A stretch of DNA of 64,000 nucleotides, taken from an uncultured Rhizobiaceae bacterium (lineage in GTDB: Bacteria > Pseudomonadota > Alphaproteobacteria > Rhizobiales > Rhizobiaceae). Below, one piece after another: positions 8,919 to 21,085 of this stretch; position 1 is the stretch's first letter, and each line of letters opens with the position of its first letter. Location of the stretch: NCBI GenBank assembly GCA_947259295.1, contig CAMYMG010000099.1, positions 1-64,000 on the forward strand, read 5' to 3'. The notes below the pieces were generated by a model that ran no database searches, had not been told where the DNA came from, and saw only the letters and a program-made list of their open reading frames with translations. Position numbers and translations under genes: made by a program.

Positions 8919-9079
8919 AAGCGTCGGCGCGGCTTTTTCCAGAGCGCATCGATCATACGTCCACCCGGCTTTTCAACCTCCCTGCGACGTGGTACCAGCC
9001 CGTGCCAATCCTGAAAGGGAAGATTCGAGTCGGCGCGGTCCCATGGGCTAGCGCCTGTTTCGCATTACAAGGATCGGCA

Positions 9080-10582
9080 ATGGCAAAGATCATCGATACG
9101 GCTACCGGCGCGCTGGCGCTGACTTTTGACGACGTGCTGCTGCAGCCCGGCCATTCCGAGGTCATGCCCGGCGAGACCGACGTGCGAACCCGCATTGCCG
9201 GCGACATCGAGCTCAACATCCCGATCCTCTCGGCGGCCATGGATACGGTGACCGAATCGCGCCTTGCCATTGCCATGGCGCAGGCCGGCGGCATCGGCGT
9301 CATTCATCGCAATTTTACGCCCGTCGAGCAGGCCGAGCAGGTCCGCCAGGTCAAGAAATACGAGTCCGGCATGGTCGTGAACCCGGTGACGATCGGCCCG
9401 GACGGTACGCTCGCCGACGCGCGGGCCCTCATGGAGACCTACCGCATTTCCGGCATTCCGGTCGTCGAGAACGGCGGCAAGGGTGGCCAGATCACCGGCC
9501 GGCTGGTTGGCATCCTGACCAACCGCGACGTCCGCTTTGCCTCAGATCCGTCCCAGCGTGTGGCCGAACTGATGACTAGGGACAATCTCGTTACAGTCAG
9601 CGAGAACGTCGATCCGGACGAAGCCAAGCGCCTGCTGCACCAGCGGCGCATCGAAAAGCTGCTCGTTGTCGACAAGGACTACAACTGCGTCGGCCTCATC
9701 ACGGTCAAGGATATCGAGAAGTCGCAGCTCAACCCGAACGCATCCAAGGACGCCCAGGGCCGCCTGCGGGTCGCCGCCGCGACGAGCGTCGGCGACGACG
9801 GCTTCGAACGCGCGGAGCGATTGATCGATGCCGGTGTTGACCTGCTGGTCATCGACACTGCGCACGGCCATTCGCAGCGCGTGCTCGACGCGGTCATGCG
9901 CGCCAAGAAGCTGTCCAATTCGGTGCGCATCATGGCCGGCAACGTGGCGACCGCGGATGGCACGCAGGCGCTGATCGATGCCGGCGCCGACGCCGTCAAG
10001 GTCGGTATTGGCCCCGGTTCCATCTGCACCACGCGCATCGTCGCCGGTGTGGGTGTGCCGCAGCTCTCCGCCATCATGTCGGCGGTCGAGACTGCCCACC
10101 GTGCCGACGTCTCGGTCATTGCCGATGGCGGAATCAAATACTCAGGCGATCTGGCTAAGGCATTGGCGGCAGGCGCAAATGCCGCGATGATCGGCTCGCT
10201 GCTCGCGGGCACCGACGAGAGCCCGGGCGAGGTCTATCTGCACCAGGGACGTTCGTTCAAGGCCTATCGCGGCATGGGCTCGGTCGGTGCCATGGCGCGA
10301 GGTTCGGCCGATCGCTATTTCCAGGCCGAGGTCCGCGACACGCTGAAGCTGGTGCCGGAGGGGATCGAGGGCCAGGTGCCGTACAAGGGACCCGTTTCGG
10401 GCGTCCTCCACCAGCTTGCGGGTGGCCTGAAGGCTGCCATGGGCTATGTCGGCGCCCGCGACCTGCCGCAGTTCCGCGAACGCTCCACCTTCGTCCGCAT
10501 CTCCAATGCCGGCCTGCGCGAGAGCCATCCGCACGACGTCACGATCACACGCGAGAGTCCCAACTACTCGGGCGGCATGTAA
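9080..10582 (+). CDS. guaB: Inosine-5'-monophosphate dehydrogenase
   Basis: GuaB oxidises IMP to XMP with NAD+, the committed step of guanine nucleotide synthesis. The 500-residue protein shows [19 protein letters not shown] at the N terminus, two CBS repeats inserted at about 95-210 ([36 protein letters not shown]-like), the active-site loop [11 protein letters not shown] with the catalytic Cys, and the YRGMGS flap. The ATG at 9080 follows AAGGA about 6 bases upstream and gives the family-standard N terminus; the 26-codon upstream extension is not conserved in character. It stands alone, divergent from the MFS exporter. Confidence 0.97.
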   Translation: MAKIIDTATGALALTFDDVLLQPGHSEVMPGETDVRTRIAGDIELNIPILSAAMDTVTESRLAIAMAQAGGIGVIHRNFTPVEQAEQVRQVKKYESGMVVNPVTIGPDGTLADARALMETYRISGIPVVENGGKGGQITGRLVGILTNRDVRFASDPSQRVAELMTRDNLVTVSENVDPDEAKRLLHQRRIEKLLVVDKDYNCVGLITVKDIEKSQLNPNASKDAQGRLRVAAATSVGDDGFERAERLIDAGVDLLVIDTAHGHSQRVLDAVMRAKKLSNSVRIMAGNVATADGTQALIDAGADAVKVGIGPGSICTTRIVAGVGVPQLSAIMSAVETAHRADVSVIADGGIKYSGDLAKALAAGANAAMIGSLLAGTDESPGEVYLHQGRSFKAYRGMGSVGAMARGSADRYFQAEVRDTLKLVPEGIEGQVPYKGPVSGVLHQLAGGLKAAMGYVGARDLPQFRERSTFVRISNAGLRESHPHDVTITRESPNYSGGM

Positions 10583-10794
10583 CCGCATATTTGGGAGGCT
10601 GTCGGCATCGTCGGAGCGCGGTCCGACGGTGTCGCGCACCGCGCGCGCAACCCGTGCTGGCTTGCTCAGGCGGGCTTCACAAAGTTGTCGGAATTTCGTC
10701 CCCAAAACTCCACGAAACGACCAAGAGTGTGGCTGGAACGCTTTGATTGTTAACGCATTTCTGTGGCGAAGGGACCAACAGAAAGGTACTAACG

Positions 10795-11346
10795 ATGAAA
10801 CGCACAAGCTTGATCACCACGACTGCACTCCTTGCCTCGCTGGCCGCCGTGCCGGCTCTGGCTCTTGATGTCAATGCGGGCGGCAATGCCAGCTCGGACG
10901 TGAAGGTCCAGGCAGGCGGTAGTGGTGCCAATGCAGGAGCCGGCATGAACACCGACGCAGAGATCGGCACCGGCACGAGCGCAAGTGACGGTTCGGCCAC
11001 CACCACGACAGATTCAGGCATCACCGCCAGCACGTCCTCGGACGCCAATTTTGGCCTCCTGATGTCGTCGCTGAAGTCCAACGTGGACACCGCCGCGGAA
11101 GTCAAGGCCATGACGGATGTCTCCAACGTCAAGGTCGTGAAGGTCGGCGATCTCGCCAAGGGCAATAACGAGGTAGCCGTGAACAACGCCATCTCGAAGA
11201 ACGCCGAGGCGACGACCGAGCTTCAGACGGCGATCGAGGCGAACAGTGCCCTGAAGTCGGAGCTCGACCAGCAGTCGGTGGACGTATCGTCGATCATCGC
11301 CGCCGATGTCGGCGCCGACGGTCAGCTCACTGTCTTCGTTCAGTAA
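10795..11346 (+). CDS. Secreted/periplasmic protein of unknown function
   Basis: A 183-residue protein with a clear signal peptide (MKRTSLITTTALLASLAAVPALA, cleavage predicted after VPALA). It continues with a 75-residue low-complexity segment rich in Gly, Ala, Ser, Thr, Asn and Asp that contains no Cys. A more structured C-terminal domain of about 90 residues follows (NFGLLMSSLKSNVDTAAEVK, VVKVGDLAKGNNEVAVNNAI) and ends TVFVQ. An AAAGG site lies 9 bases before the ATG; the frame upstream to 10747 has none. A strong terminator follows. I do not recognise a named family; similar small exported proteins are common in rhizobia, but that is an impression. Confidence 0.75.
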   Translation: MKRTSLITTTALLASLAAVPALALDVNAGGNASSDVKVQAGGSGANAGAGMNTDAEIGTGTSASDGSATTTTDSGITASTSSDANFGLLMSSLKSNVDTAAEVKAMTDVSNVKVVKVGDLAKGNNEVAVNNAISKNAEATTELQTAIEANSALKSELDQQSVDVSSIIAADVGADGQLTVFVQ

Positions 11347-11371
11347 GCGGATCGCAATTCTCGAGGAAGAA

Positions 11372-11396
11372 GGTCGGCGCAAGCCGGCCTTTTTCT
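11372..11396 (+). terminator. Rho-independent terminator after the secreted protein
   Basis: GGTCGGC and GCCGGCC pair (with one G-T) around a GCAA tetraloop and are followed by TTTTTCTT. It lies 25 bases after the stop of the secreted-protein gene. Confidence 0.85.
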
Positions 11397-11470
11397 TGCG
11401 CGCGAAAATGTTGGCGGGCGATGTGGCATTGTCTCTCTGCGCGGTCTAGGGATGCCGGCGGAGGACGACG

Positions 11471-11890
11471 ATGAACCAGTCGCAGATTTTCTGGCCGATG
11501 CTGGCCCAGGTTTTCCTGACCTACATGGTCTACGCCGTGTTGGGCAGGCGGCGCTTCGGCCCGCTGATCGCAGGGGCTGTGCGACCGAAAGTCTACACCA
11601 CCCGTGGCAGCGAGCCGGAAGGCAGTGCGACGGCGTCGAACAACCTGATGAACCAGTTCGAACTGCCCGTCCTTTTCTACGCGCTCTGTCTGTCGCTCTA
11701 CGTCAGTAGCGGCGTCGGCGCCGCAACGGTGGCGATCGCATGGGTTTTTGTCGCCCTACGCTTCGCCCACGCCTCGGTTCATCTCACCAGCAACCGGCTC
11801 GGGATGCGCAGCGCGCTGTTTGCGGCCGGGTTCGCGGTTCTCGGCGTCGGCTGGGTCCTGTTCGCCGTGCACGTTGCGGCGCTGGCATGA
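11471..11890 (+). CDS. MAPEG family membrane protein
   Basis: A 139-residue protein with four hydrophobic helices (about 8-28, 62-85, 87-105, 115-136). The sequence NNLMNQFELPVLFYALCLSL matches the signature of the MAPEG superfamily, where the conserved Asn and Glu sit in the second helix region; RFAHASVHLTSNRLGMR follows. Eukaryotic MAPEG proteins include microsomal glutathione transferases, but bacterial ones like this are mostly uncharacterised, so no reaction is assigned. It ends 7 bases from the convergent rnd stop. Confidence 0.85.
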   Translation: MNQSQIFWPMLAQVFLTYMVYAVLGRRRFGPLIAGAVRPKVYTTRGSEPEGSATASNNLMNQFELPVLFYALCLSLYVSSGVGAATVAIAWVFVALRFAHASVHLTSNRLGMRSALFAAGFAVLGVGWVLFAVHVAALA

Positions 11891-11897
11891 CCCGTCG

Positions 11898-13055
11898 CTA
11901 GCCCTCGATGTCGAAGACCGCGATCTTGCGGTTTTCGAACTTGATGCCGATCTCCCCGCGCACCAGCCGCAGCGCCTGCTTGCCGAACACCTCCTGGCGC
12001 CAGCCCCGCAGCGCCTGGACATCGGCGGCATCGCCTTCCGACGCGATCCTGTCGATGTCGTCACTGGTCGCCAGCACCTTGGCTGCGACACCTTCCTTTT
12101 CCGCGACGATGCGAAGCAGGACCTTGAGCAGTTCGGCCGCCGCGTTCGAGCCTTCGGCCTGCTGCGGCGCCCGCGGCGCCCTCGGCATCTGGTCCCTGGG
12201 CATCGCTAGCGCCTTGTTCACCACCTCGAGAAGTGCGGTGGCGGTGGACGATCTTTCCCAGCCCTTGGGTGTCGTCCGCAACCGGCCGAGCGCCGTCACG
12301 TCGCGTGGCTGCTGCTGCGCGATCTCGTAGATGGCGTCGTCCTTGAGCACGCGTCCGCGCGGCACGTTGCGCTCGCGCGCCTCGAGCTCGCGCCAGGTCG
12401 ATACGGCCTGCACGACCGCCAGCTCCTGCGGCTTGCGCAGGCGCATCTTCAGCCGCTTCCAGGCGTCCTCCGGCTTCGGGTCGTAGGTCTCCCGCGCGGT
12501 CAGGACGTCCATTTCCTCGTTCAGCCAGTGGGCCCGGTTCTCGCGGTCGAGCTCGACCTTCAGGTGCTGGTAGACGTCGATGAGATGCGTCACGTCAGCC
12601 AGTGCATAGACAAGCTGCTTTTCGGAAAGCGGGCGGTGACGCCAGTCGGTGAAGCGGGACGATTTGTCGAGCTGCTTGCCGGTGATGCGCTGCACAAGCT
12701 GGTCGTAGGACACGCTGTCGCCAAAGCCGCAGACCATGGCGGCAACCTGGGTATCGAACACCGGGTGCGGGATCAGGCCGCCAAGGTGGAACACGATCTC
12801 GATGTCCTGCCTTGCGGCGTGGAAAACCTTGGTGACAGCCTCATTGGCCATCAGCGCGAAGAAGGGTTTCAGGTCAATGCCGGACGCGAGCGGATCGATC
12901 AAGGCGGTAACGCCCGGCGACGCGATCTGGATCAGACAGAGTTCCGGCCAGAAGGTTGTTTCGCGAATGAACTCGGTGTCGACAGTCACAAACTCGGATT
13001 TTTCGAATTCGTCGATGACGGCTTCGAGTTCGGACTGGGTGGTAATTACATGCAT
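11898..13055 (-). CDS. rnd: Ribonuclease D
   Basis: 3'-to-5' exoribonuclease of the DEDD family involved in tRNA 3' maturation. The 385-residue protein has the exonuclease motifs FVTVDTEFIRETTFWPELCL (Exo I, D and E), KVFHAARQDIEI (Exo II, D) and QLVYALADVTHLIDVY (Exo III, Y and D). An HRDC domain is visible around 205-290 (LAVVQAVSTWRELEARERNV) and a second helical domain near the C terminus. Cytoplasmic. Length matches the family. It is the downstream partner of an MFS gene 74 bases upstream on the same strand. Confidence 0.95.
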   Translation of the reverse strand: MHVITTQSELEAVIDEFEKSEFVTVDTEFIRETTFWPELCLIQIASPGVTALIDPLASGIDLKPFFALMANEAVTKVFHAARQDIEIVFHLGGLIPHPVFDTQVAAMVCGFGDSVSYDQLVQRITGKQLDKSSRFTDWRHRPLSEKQLVYALADVTHLIDVYQHLKVELDRENRAHWLNEEMDVLTARETYDPKPEDAWKRLKMRLRKPQELAVVQAVSTWRELEARERNVPRGRVLKDDAIYEIAQQQPRDVTALGRLRTTPKGWERSSTATALLEVVNKALAMPRDQMPRAPRAPQQAEGSNAAAELLKVLLRIVAEKEGVAAKVLATSDDIDRIASEGDAADVQALRGWRQEVFGKQALRLVRGEIGIKFENRKIAVFDIEG

Positions 13056-13129
13056 GAAATCTCTTCAATCAAGCAGAAGACCGTCTGTTTCCATTTCAGC
13101 CGGCGGCGGCTTCGTCAAGTTCCCAAACG

Positions 13130-14389
13130 TCAGTCGTCGGCGCGCGACTTCTCGGCGGTGGCGCTTTTGCGTGCAAGACGGGCGAAGATCGTCGAAGTGC
13201 GCAGCATCGCCACGAAGCGTCCGCGTCGGCTGGCGGGGACGCTGCCGCGGGCGCGCATCCGGTAGAGGATGATCAGGATGAAGATCGCATAGATGATTGC
13301 GCAGAAGGCAAACAGCGATTGCGGGCCGAAACGCTGCATGAACGTTGCCGCGACCAGTGGGCCGCCGATGGCGCCGAACGAGTAGAACAGCATGAGCGCC
13401 GCGTTTACCAGCACGAACTCGTCCTTGTCGGCGCGGTCGTTGGCGTGGGCCGCCGACAATGAAAACAGCGGCATCGCGAATGAGCCGAAGACGAACACGA
13501 GGCCGAAATTGATCAGCGTGCCGGTGCCTGCCAGGAACACCAGGGCAAGCGCGGCCAGCATCGCCCCGCCGGCCGTCACCAGCAGTACCTTGCGCCGGTC
13601 CCACAGGTCGGAGATGTGGCCGAGCGGATACTGGATGAGCGCGCCGCCGATGATCCCGACGCTGATGAAGGTCACGACATCGGTCACCGACATGCCGATC
13701 TGCTCGGCATAGACGGGCGAGAGCGTCCGGAACGAGCTGTTCGTCACGCCGACCGCGATGCAGCCGATGCAGGCGAGGGGGGATATGCGCCACACCCGCG
13801 GCAGGTCCAGCTTGACGTCTGCCGGCGCCGTCGGATTGGACCGGTCGCCGAGCGACACCGGCACCAGCGACAGCGTGATCATGATCGACATGATGGCGAA
13901 GATCGTGAAGCCGTCGGCGCCGAAGACGGGGATCAGGAACTGCGCCCCGGTGACCGACCCGATGTCGATAATCCGGTAGAGCGCCAGGACCCGCGCCCGG
14001 TTGTGGTTCTCAACGCCGGAATTCAGCCAGCTTTCCATGATGGTGAAGAGGCCGGCGAAGCAGAAGCCGGTCGCAAATCGGATCGCCGACCACATCAGCG
14101 GATCGATGACCAGCACCAGCATGAGCGTGCCCGAAGCCGCGATGGCGGCGAGCGCCGAAAACGACCGCACGTGGCCGACCGCCTTCATGATGCGGGTTAC
14201 GAAGACGCAGCCGAGCAGGAAGCCGCCAAAATAGGCTGTTCCCATGAAGCCGATCATCGATGGCGGAAATCCCTCCTGCGCGCCGCGCAAGGCGATCAGC
14301 GTCCCCTGAAGCCCGTTGCCGCCCAGCAATATGCCGGCAGCGAGGAGGAGAGGAATCAGCGGACGGATGGAAGACATGAAATCGGGCAA
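13130..14389 (-). CDS. MFS transporter (YcaD-like)
   Basis: A 419-residue major-facilitator protein with 12 predicted helices, starting with [20 protein letters not shown]. Typical elements: [38 protein letters not shown] (close to the YcaD group) and [18 protein letters not shown] in the central loop. Substrate unknown. The C-terminal tail after residue 385 is basic and cytoplasmic. It precedes rnd on the minus strand and is divergent from aspS across 181 bases that probably hold both promoters. Confidence 0.85.
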   Translation of the reverse strand: MPDFMSSIRPLIPLLLAAGILLGGNGLQGTLIALRGAQEGFPPSMIGFMGTAYFGGFLLGCVFVTRIMKAVGHVRSFSALAAIAASGTLMLVLVIDPLMWSAIRFATGFCFAGLFTIMESWLNSGVENHNRARVLALYRIIDIGSVTGAQFLIPVFGADGFTIFAIMSIMITLSLVPVSLGDRSNPTAPADVKLDLPRVWRISPLACIGCIAVGVTNSSFRTLSPVYAEQIGMSVTDVVTFISVGIIGGALIQYPLGHISDLWDRRKVLLVTAGGAMLAALALVFLAGTGTLINFGLVFVFGSFAMPLFSLSAAHANDRADKDEFVLVNAALMLFYSFGAIGGPLVAATFMQRFGPQSLFAFCAIIYAIFILIILYRMRARGSVPASRRGRFVAMLRTSTIFARLARKSATAEKSRADD

Positions 14390-14570
14390 TCCGCTAGCGG
14401 TGTGCCCTTATTGGGCCATCATGCCCGCCAATGCCAGCAGCAATCGCCGGGCCGGTTGGGCCACGCCGCCCTTTACCTTGACAAAACAGGGTGCTCATGC
14501 GCTTTTCGCGCGAATTTTCGGGCCGGGCGACAACGCATCGGCCACGTCACACAAAGCTCCGGATAGAACA

Positions 14571-16367
14571 ATGACCTTACACCGCTACCGCAGTCATACC
14601 TGCGCCCAACTGCGCAAATCCGATGTCGGAGCCTCCGTGCGCCTGTCGGGCTGGGTGCATCGCGTGCGCGACCATGGCGGCCTGCTGTTCATCGACCTGC
14701 GCGACCACTATGGCATGACGCAGATCGTCGCCGACCCCGACTCTCCTGCCTTCAAGACGGCCGAGAAGCTGCGCGGCGAGTGGGTCGTGCGCATCGATGG
14801 TACCGTCAAGGCGCGCACGCCCGAAACCGTCAATGCCAACCTGCCGACGGGCGAGATCGAAGTCTTTGCCGGCGAGATCGAGGTCCTGTCGGCTGCCAAG
14901 GAGCTGCCGCTGCCCGTGTTCGGCGAGCCGGAATATCCGGAAGACATTAGGCTGAAATACCGCTTCCTCGACCTGCGCCGCGAGACGCTGCACAGGAATA
15001 TCGTCCAGCGCACTCGCATCATTTCCGAGATGCGCAACCGCATGAGCCAGTCCGGCTTCTTCGAGTTCTCGACGCCGATCCTGACCGCGTCGTCGCCCGA
15101 GGGCGCCCGCGATTTCCTGGTGCCGTCGCGCATCCATCCCGGCACCTTCTACGCGCTGCCGCAGGCGCCGCAGCAGTACAAGCAGCTGATCATGGTTTCG
15201 GGCTTCGACCGCTATTTCCAGATCGCGCCCTGCTTCCGCGACGAGGATCCGCGCGCTGATCGGCTGCCCGGCGAGTTCTATCAGCTCGACCTCGAGATGA
15301 GCTTCGTCGAGCAGGACGACGTGCTTTCGGCCGTCGAGCCGGTGCTGCGTGGCGTCTTCGAGAGCTTCGCCAACGGCAAGCCGGTGACACAGGAATTCCC
15401 GCGCATTCCCTACGATGTCGCGATGCGCAAATACGGCTCCGACAAGCCCGACCTGCGCAATCCGATCGAGATGCAGGAGGTCTCCGACCATTTCCGCGAT
15501 TCCGGCTTCAAGGTGTTCGCCAACATCCTCGCCAACGATCCGAAGGCCGAGGTCTGGGGCATCCCGGCCAAGACCGGCGGCAGCCGTGCCTTCTGCGACC
15601 GCATGAATTCCTGGGCCCAGGGCGAGGGCCAGCCGGGCCTCGGTTACATTTTCTGGCGCAAGGAAGGCGACAACATCGAAGGCGCCGGCCCGGTCGCCAA
15701 GAATATCGGCCCGGAACGCACCGAGGCCATCCGCACGCAGCTTGGCCTCGGCGATGGCGACGCCTGCTTCTTCGCCGCCGGCGATCCGAAGAAGTTCGCT
15801 TCGTTCGCGGGTGCGGCCCGCACGCGAGCCGGCGAGGAGCTCAACCTCGTCGACCGCGACCGCTTCGCGCTTTGCTGGATCGTCGACTTTCCGTTTTTCG
15901 AGTGGAACGAGGACGAGAAGAAGATCGACTTCGCCCACAACCCGTTCTCCATGCCGCAAGGCGGCATCGACGCATTGAACGGTCAGGATCCGCTTACCAT
16001 CAAGGCCTATCAGTACGACATGGTCTGCAATGGCTTCGAGATCGCCTCCGGCGGCATCCGCAACCATCTGCCCGAAACCATGGTCAAGGCGTTCGAGATG
16101 GTGGGACTCGACCGCGATACGGTCGAGGAACGCTTCGGTGGCCTCTATCGGGCCTTCCAGTACGGCGCGCCGCCGCATGGCGGCATGGCGGCCGGCGTGG
16201 ACCGCATCGTCATGCTGCTGGTCGGTGCCAAGAACCTGCGCGAGGTGACGATGTTCCCGATGAACCAGCAGGCGCAGGATTTGCTCATGAATGCGCCGTC
16301 CGAAGCCACACCGCAGCAACTGCGCGAACTCGGCCTGCGCGTGGCCGCACCGAAGAAAGAGGCTTAG
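14571..16367 (+). CDS. aspS: Aspartate--tRNA ligase
   Basis: Class II aminoacyl-tRNA synthetase, 598 residues, of the bacterial type. It begins with an OB-fold anticodon-binding domain ([19 protein letters not shown]). The core shows motif 2 ([19 protein letters not shown]), the bacterial insertion domain in the middle, and motif 3 ([19 protein letters not shown]). The ATG at 14571 gives the standard [12 protein letters not shown] terminus; an 85-residue upstream extension runs through intergenic sequence. Whether it also charges tRNA-Asn cannot be decided from this window. A terminator follows directly. Confidence 0.97.
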   Translation: MTLHRYRSHTCAQLRKSDVGASVRLSGWVHRVRDHGGLLFIDLRDHYGMTQIVADPDSPAFKTAEKLRGEWVVRIDGTVKARTPETVNANLPTGEIEVFAGEIEVLSAAKELPLPVFGEPEYPEDIRLKYRFLDLRRETLHRNIVQRTRIISEMRNRMSQSGFFEFSTPILTASSPEGARDFLVPSRIHPGTFYALPQAPQQYKQLIMVSGFDRYFQIAPCFRDEDPRADRLPGEFYQLDLEMSFVEQDDVLSAVEPVLRGVFESFANGKPVTQEFPRIPYDVAMRKYGSDKPDLRNPIEMQEVSDHFRDSGFKVFANILANDPKAEVWGIPAKTGGSRAFCDRMNSWAQGEGQPGLGYIFWRKEGDNIEGAGPVAKNIGPERTEAIRTQLGLGDGDACFFAAGDPKKFASFAGAARTRAGEELNLVDRDRFALCWIVDFPFFEWNEDEKKIDFAHNPFSMPQGGIDALNGQDPLTIKAYQYDMVCNGFEIASGGIRNHLPETMVKAFEMVGLDRDTVEERFGGLYRAFQYGAPPHGGMAAGVDRIVMLLVGAKNLREVTMFPMNQQAQDLLMNAPSEATPQQLRELGLRVAAPKKEA

Positions 16368-16397
16368 GAAAGCCCCGCAACCGATTCATCGGACTCA

Positions 16398-16432
16398 GGA
16401 AAAGTCCGGCAGCGATGCCGGGCTTTTCTTTA
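16398..16432. terminator. Bidirectional terminator between aspS and the convergent periplasmic protein gene
   Basis: AAAAGTCCGGCA pairs with TGCCGGGCTTTT around GCGA. The plus strand continues with TTTTCTTT and the minus strand reads a run of T after the stem, so it can serve both convergent genes. Confidence 0.85.
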
Positions 16433-16442
16433 ACGCGCCTGT

Positions 16443-17657
16443 TTACTGATTTGCCCTGACCGTAAGGCCGAGCATCTTCCAAAGGGCATTCGCGGTGGTC
16501 GCCACGTCCTGCGGGTTGGACATGGCCGTTGCCATGATCATGGCAAACGGGACCGGGGCCTCGGGTTCCGCGGCGATCTCGATGTTTTCGGGGTTGTCGA
16601 GGTAGGTGTTCACCGCATTCGACACTTCGGCGGTCGCGTCCGGGCTGTTCAGCGCCATCATCATGAAGGGAATGCTTGCCTTGGCCAGGTTCACGACATC
16701 CGCCGGCTTCTGCCCCTGCATCTGCGCGACAAGGCCGACGACCTTGTTCGTCAGCGAGGAATCGTCGAACCTGAGCGACAGGCTGTTGAACGTCACCTGC
16801 TGCATCAGCCCGAGCATGGCCATCTGGCTTGCCGTGCTGTCGGCGCCGTCGCCGGCCTCCGCCATTTTTGCCGAGAGATCCCGGATCGATTTGACCACGT
16901 CGGGCGTGAAACCGCCCAGATCGAGCGTGGTGCCGATCGTCCCTGCATTATCCAGCGTGACGTCATACTTGGACAGCATCCACCGCCCGTCGGTCGGCTG
17001 CCATGAGCCGGCTATCTCCAGCTTGCCATCGAGCGTCTGGTAGCCGAGCGCCTCGATGATCCCCTTGTACTTCGGGTCTTCGACAAGCGTGAGATCGACA
17101 CTGAATGACTGCGCCCCGCCACTGAATTCCATCGGCGTGCCGCCTTCCGGCTCCTTCATGTCGAAGGACATCCCCTGGAGGTCGAAGGCTGGCTTGCCAT
17201 CGACACCGATCCGAATGCTGGCAACTTCCGCATGCCGGTATGCGACCATCATGGATGCCATCGGATCGGCTGCGTCGGCCGCAGGCAGCCGCAGCCCGTC
17301 CAGGATTATGGCGCTGACATCGACGGCGACTCCGTCGCCGGACTTCGAAAAGGGCATCGTCGTCAGTTTGTCGATCGAGTAGCCGCTGCTGTCCTCGGCC
17401 ACGCCGTTCAGCGTGATCTTGCCGATCGGCAGGCCTTCCGCCTCGCCCGAAGGTTTCACGTTGACTCCGTCGAGAACCATCTCGGAGGCATCCCCCGAAA
17501 CACTGTTCCAGCTGAGATCGATGCCTTGCTCGGCCGCCATCGTCTTCAGCCGGTTGGCGACCGTCGTGGCGTCCTGGGCGAATGCCGATGCGGACGAGAT
17601 GGCCAGAACGACGCCCGACACGGCGAGGCCTCTGGCGAGGGATTGGTATCTGTTCAT
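16443..17657 (-). CDS. Exported protein of unknown function (probable periplasmic)
   Basis: A 404-residue protein with a clean Sec signal peptide (LAVSGVVLAISSASAFAQDA; cleavage near residue 28). The mature part has repeated beta-like segments of the form DGVNVKPSGEAEGLPIGKIT and IGKITLNGVAEDSSGYSIDK, plus VTFNSLSLRFDDSSLTNKVV. These look like the long repetitive beta groove of AsmA/DUF945-like or lipid-transfer-like proteins, but I do not recognise a named family. The start at 17657 is chosen because the 33 upstream codons lack signal-peptide character. Divergent from parC; no operon partner. Confidence 0.7.
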   Translation of the reverse strand: MNRYQSLARGLAVSGVVLAISSASAFAQDATTVANRLKTMAAEQGIDLSWNSVSGDASEMVLDGVNVKPSGEAEGLPIGKITLNGVAEDSSGYSIDKLTTMPFSKSGDGVAVDVSAIILDGLRLPAADAADPMASMMVAYRHAEVASIRIGVDGKPAFDLQGMSFDMKEPEGGTPMEFSGGAQSFSVDLTLVEDPKYKGIIEALGYQTLDGKLEIAGSWQPTDGRWMLSKYDVTLDNAGTIGTTLDLGGFTPDVVKSIRDLSAKMAEAGDGADSTASQMAMLGLMQQVTFNSLSLRFDDSSLTNKVVGLVAQMQGQKPADVVNLAKASIPFMMMALNSPDATAEVSNAVNTYLDNPENIEIAAEPEAPVPFAMIMATAMSNPQDVATTANALWKMLGLTVRANQ

Positions 17658-17864
17658 TGCAGGGCCTCTGGTTGGACTTCGACAGTGTTTCGTCAGCAAC
17701 TGGACGGGATGAAGGCGTTCGAAGGCACATTGGTCGAAAAATTCGGCAAATGGCAATCGCGACCGCAGCGAGATTGCGTGATCGGAAGGCTAGGGCGCGA
17801 TCAAGGCTGGGACTGCCCGATTCGCGCACTTGCCGCGAATCAGCGGCTCGGCTAACCCCGCACC

Positions 17865-20183
<2,319 letters not shown>

Positions 20184-20304
20184 CGCCGTCACGGCTGAAG
20201 ATTCAATTCCTCTTATTGTCGGGCCAGCGTAGGACTTTGCACGCAGCTCCGTAACGGAGATGCTGACATCACGTTGTCGGGAGCGGATGATATTGTCGAT
20301 TGAC

Positions 20305-20367
20305 TGCGAATGATCGTTCGCATAATTGCGAATGATCATTCGCATAAAACGCGAACGAATGTTCGTT
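20305..20367. promoter_or_regulatory. Three tandem palindromic operators, probable TetR binding sites
   Basis: TGCGAATGATCGTTCGCA (20305-20322) and TGCGAATGATCATTCGCA (20327-20344, a perfect 18-base palindrome) are near-identical with centres 22 bases apart, i.e. the same face of the helix. AACGAATGTTCGTT (20354-20367) is a third, shorter palindrome with its centre 25 bases further on. CATAAT at 20321-20326 lies between the first two and TTGACT at 20300-20305 abuts the first, so a promoter could be covered. The TetR gene begins 18 bases downstream. The family and position suggest autorepression and control of the pump genes. Confidence 0.75.
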
Positions 20368-20384
20368 TACACCGGATTGGTCCA

Positions 20385-21032
20385 ATGGAAGAAGCAGTAT
20401 TTTTCGAGGCTACGCAAGCCGAGCCGCTCGACGGGCATGGCCATTCCCGGGCCGAGCGCCGCGATTTGCAGGCGCAGCGAATACTTGAGGCAGCGAAGAC
20501 CTGCTTTGTCCGGTCAGGCTTCCAGGGCACGTCCATGCACCAGATTTGTGCCGAGGCGGGCATGAGCCCAGGTGCGCTTTATCGCTACTTTCCCTCCAAG
20601 GAATCCCTGATCGAGGCGATCTGCGAGGCCAACCGCAAGGAGGACGCGGAGAAGTTCGCGGCGATGGAAAACAGCCCCTGCGTCGTCGACGGCATCGTCA
20701 ATTGCGCGATGGACCATCTGCGCTTCACGCATGACAACGGCAATGCGCCGATCTTTGCCGAGATTGCCACCGAGTCGCTGCGCAACGACGCGATCCGCGC
20801 GATCGGCGACCGCTGCATGGGGGAAGTCCAGCAATCTTTTCGGCGGTATCTGCAAGGCGCGCTGGACCGCGGCGAGATCGACCCTGTCGTGGAACTTGAC
20901 GCACTCCTGCCGATGATCTTGGCGATAGGGCAAGGGTTGGCGATCAGCGACCTGCCAAGTCTCGGCGTGCCGTTCGACAGGATCGAGACGATGTTGCGGA
21001 CAACCACGGCCGCCATGCTTCGGCCCGTCTAG
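20385..21032 (+). CDS. TetR/AcrR-family transcriptional regulator
   Basis: A 215-residue protein with an N-terminal helix-turn-helix: QRILEAAKTCFVRSGFQGTSMHQICAEAGMSPGALYRYFPSKESLI, the classic TetR HTH, around residues 27-72. The C-terminal ligand domain is divergent, as usual. An in-frame ATG at 20310 lies inside the operator array and is unlikely to be used, so 20385 was chosen. It is followed after 53 bases by an RND adaptor and pump gene on the same strand, and preceded by three palindromes. A drug- or metabolite-responsive repressor of this efflux operon is the natural inference; the ligand is unknown. Confidence 0.88.
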   Translation: MEEAVFFEATQAEPLDGHGHSRAERRDLQAQRILEAAKTCFVRSGFQGTSMHQICAEAGMSPGALYRYFPSKESLIEAICEANRKEDAEKFAAMENSPCVVDGIVNCAMDHLRFTHDNGNAPIFAEIATESLRNDAIRAIGDRCMGEVQQSFRRYLQGALDRGEIDPVVELDALLPMILAIGQGLAISDLPSLGVPFDRIETMLRTTTAAMLRPV

Positions 21033-21085
21033 AAAAAGACCCGCGCCCGCAAAAGACCGGCTCCGGCCCAATCCATGAGAAACCC

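Noticed and set aside
10735-10760. GGAAC motif that could be an EcfG-type -35
   Set aside because: No CGTT-like -10 is found at the expected 16-17 base spacing.
14478-14510. TTGACA at 14478-14483 as an aspS promoter
   Set aside because: The -35 is good but no acceptable -10 stands at 16-18 bases, so the promoter was not listed as a feature.
14577-16319. Long minus-strand open frame opposite aspS
   Set aside because: It is the high-GC antisense shadow of a strongly conserved gene, has no recognisable domain and no ribosome-binding site. Similar long antisense frames opposite parC (17790-19784), hppA (49757-51778) and the substrate-binding protein (60490-62046) were rejected for the same reason.
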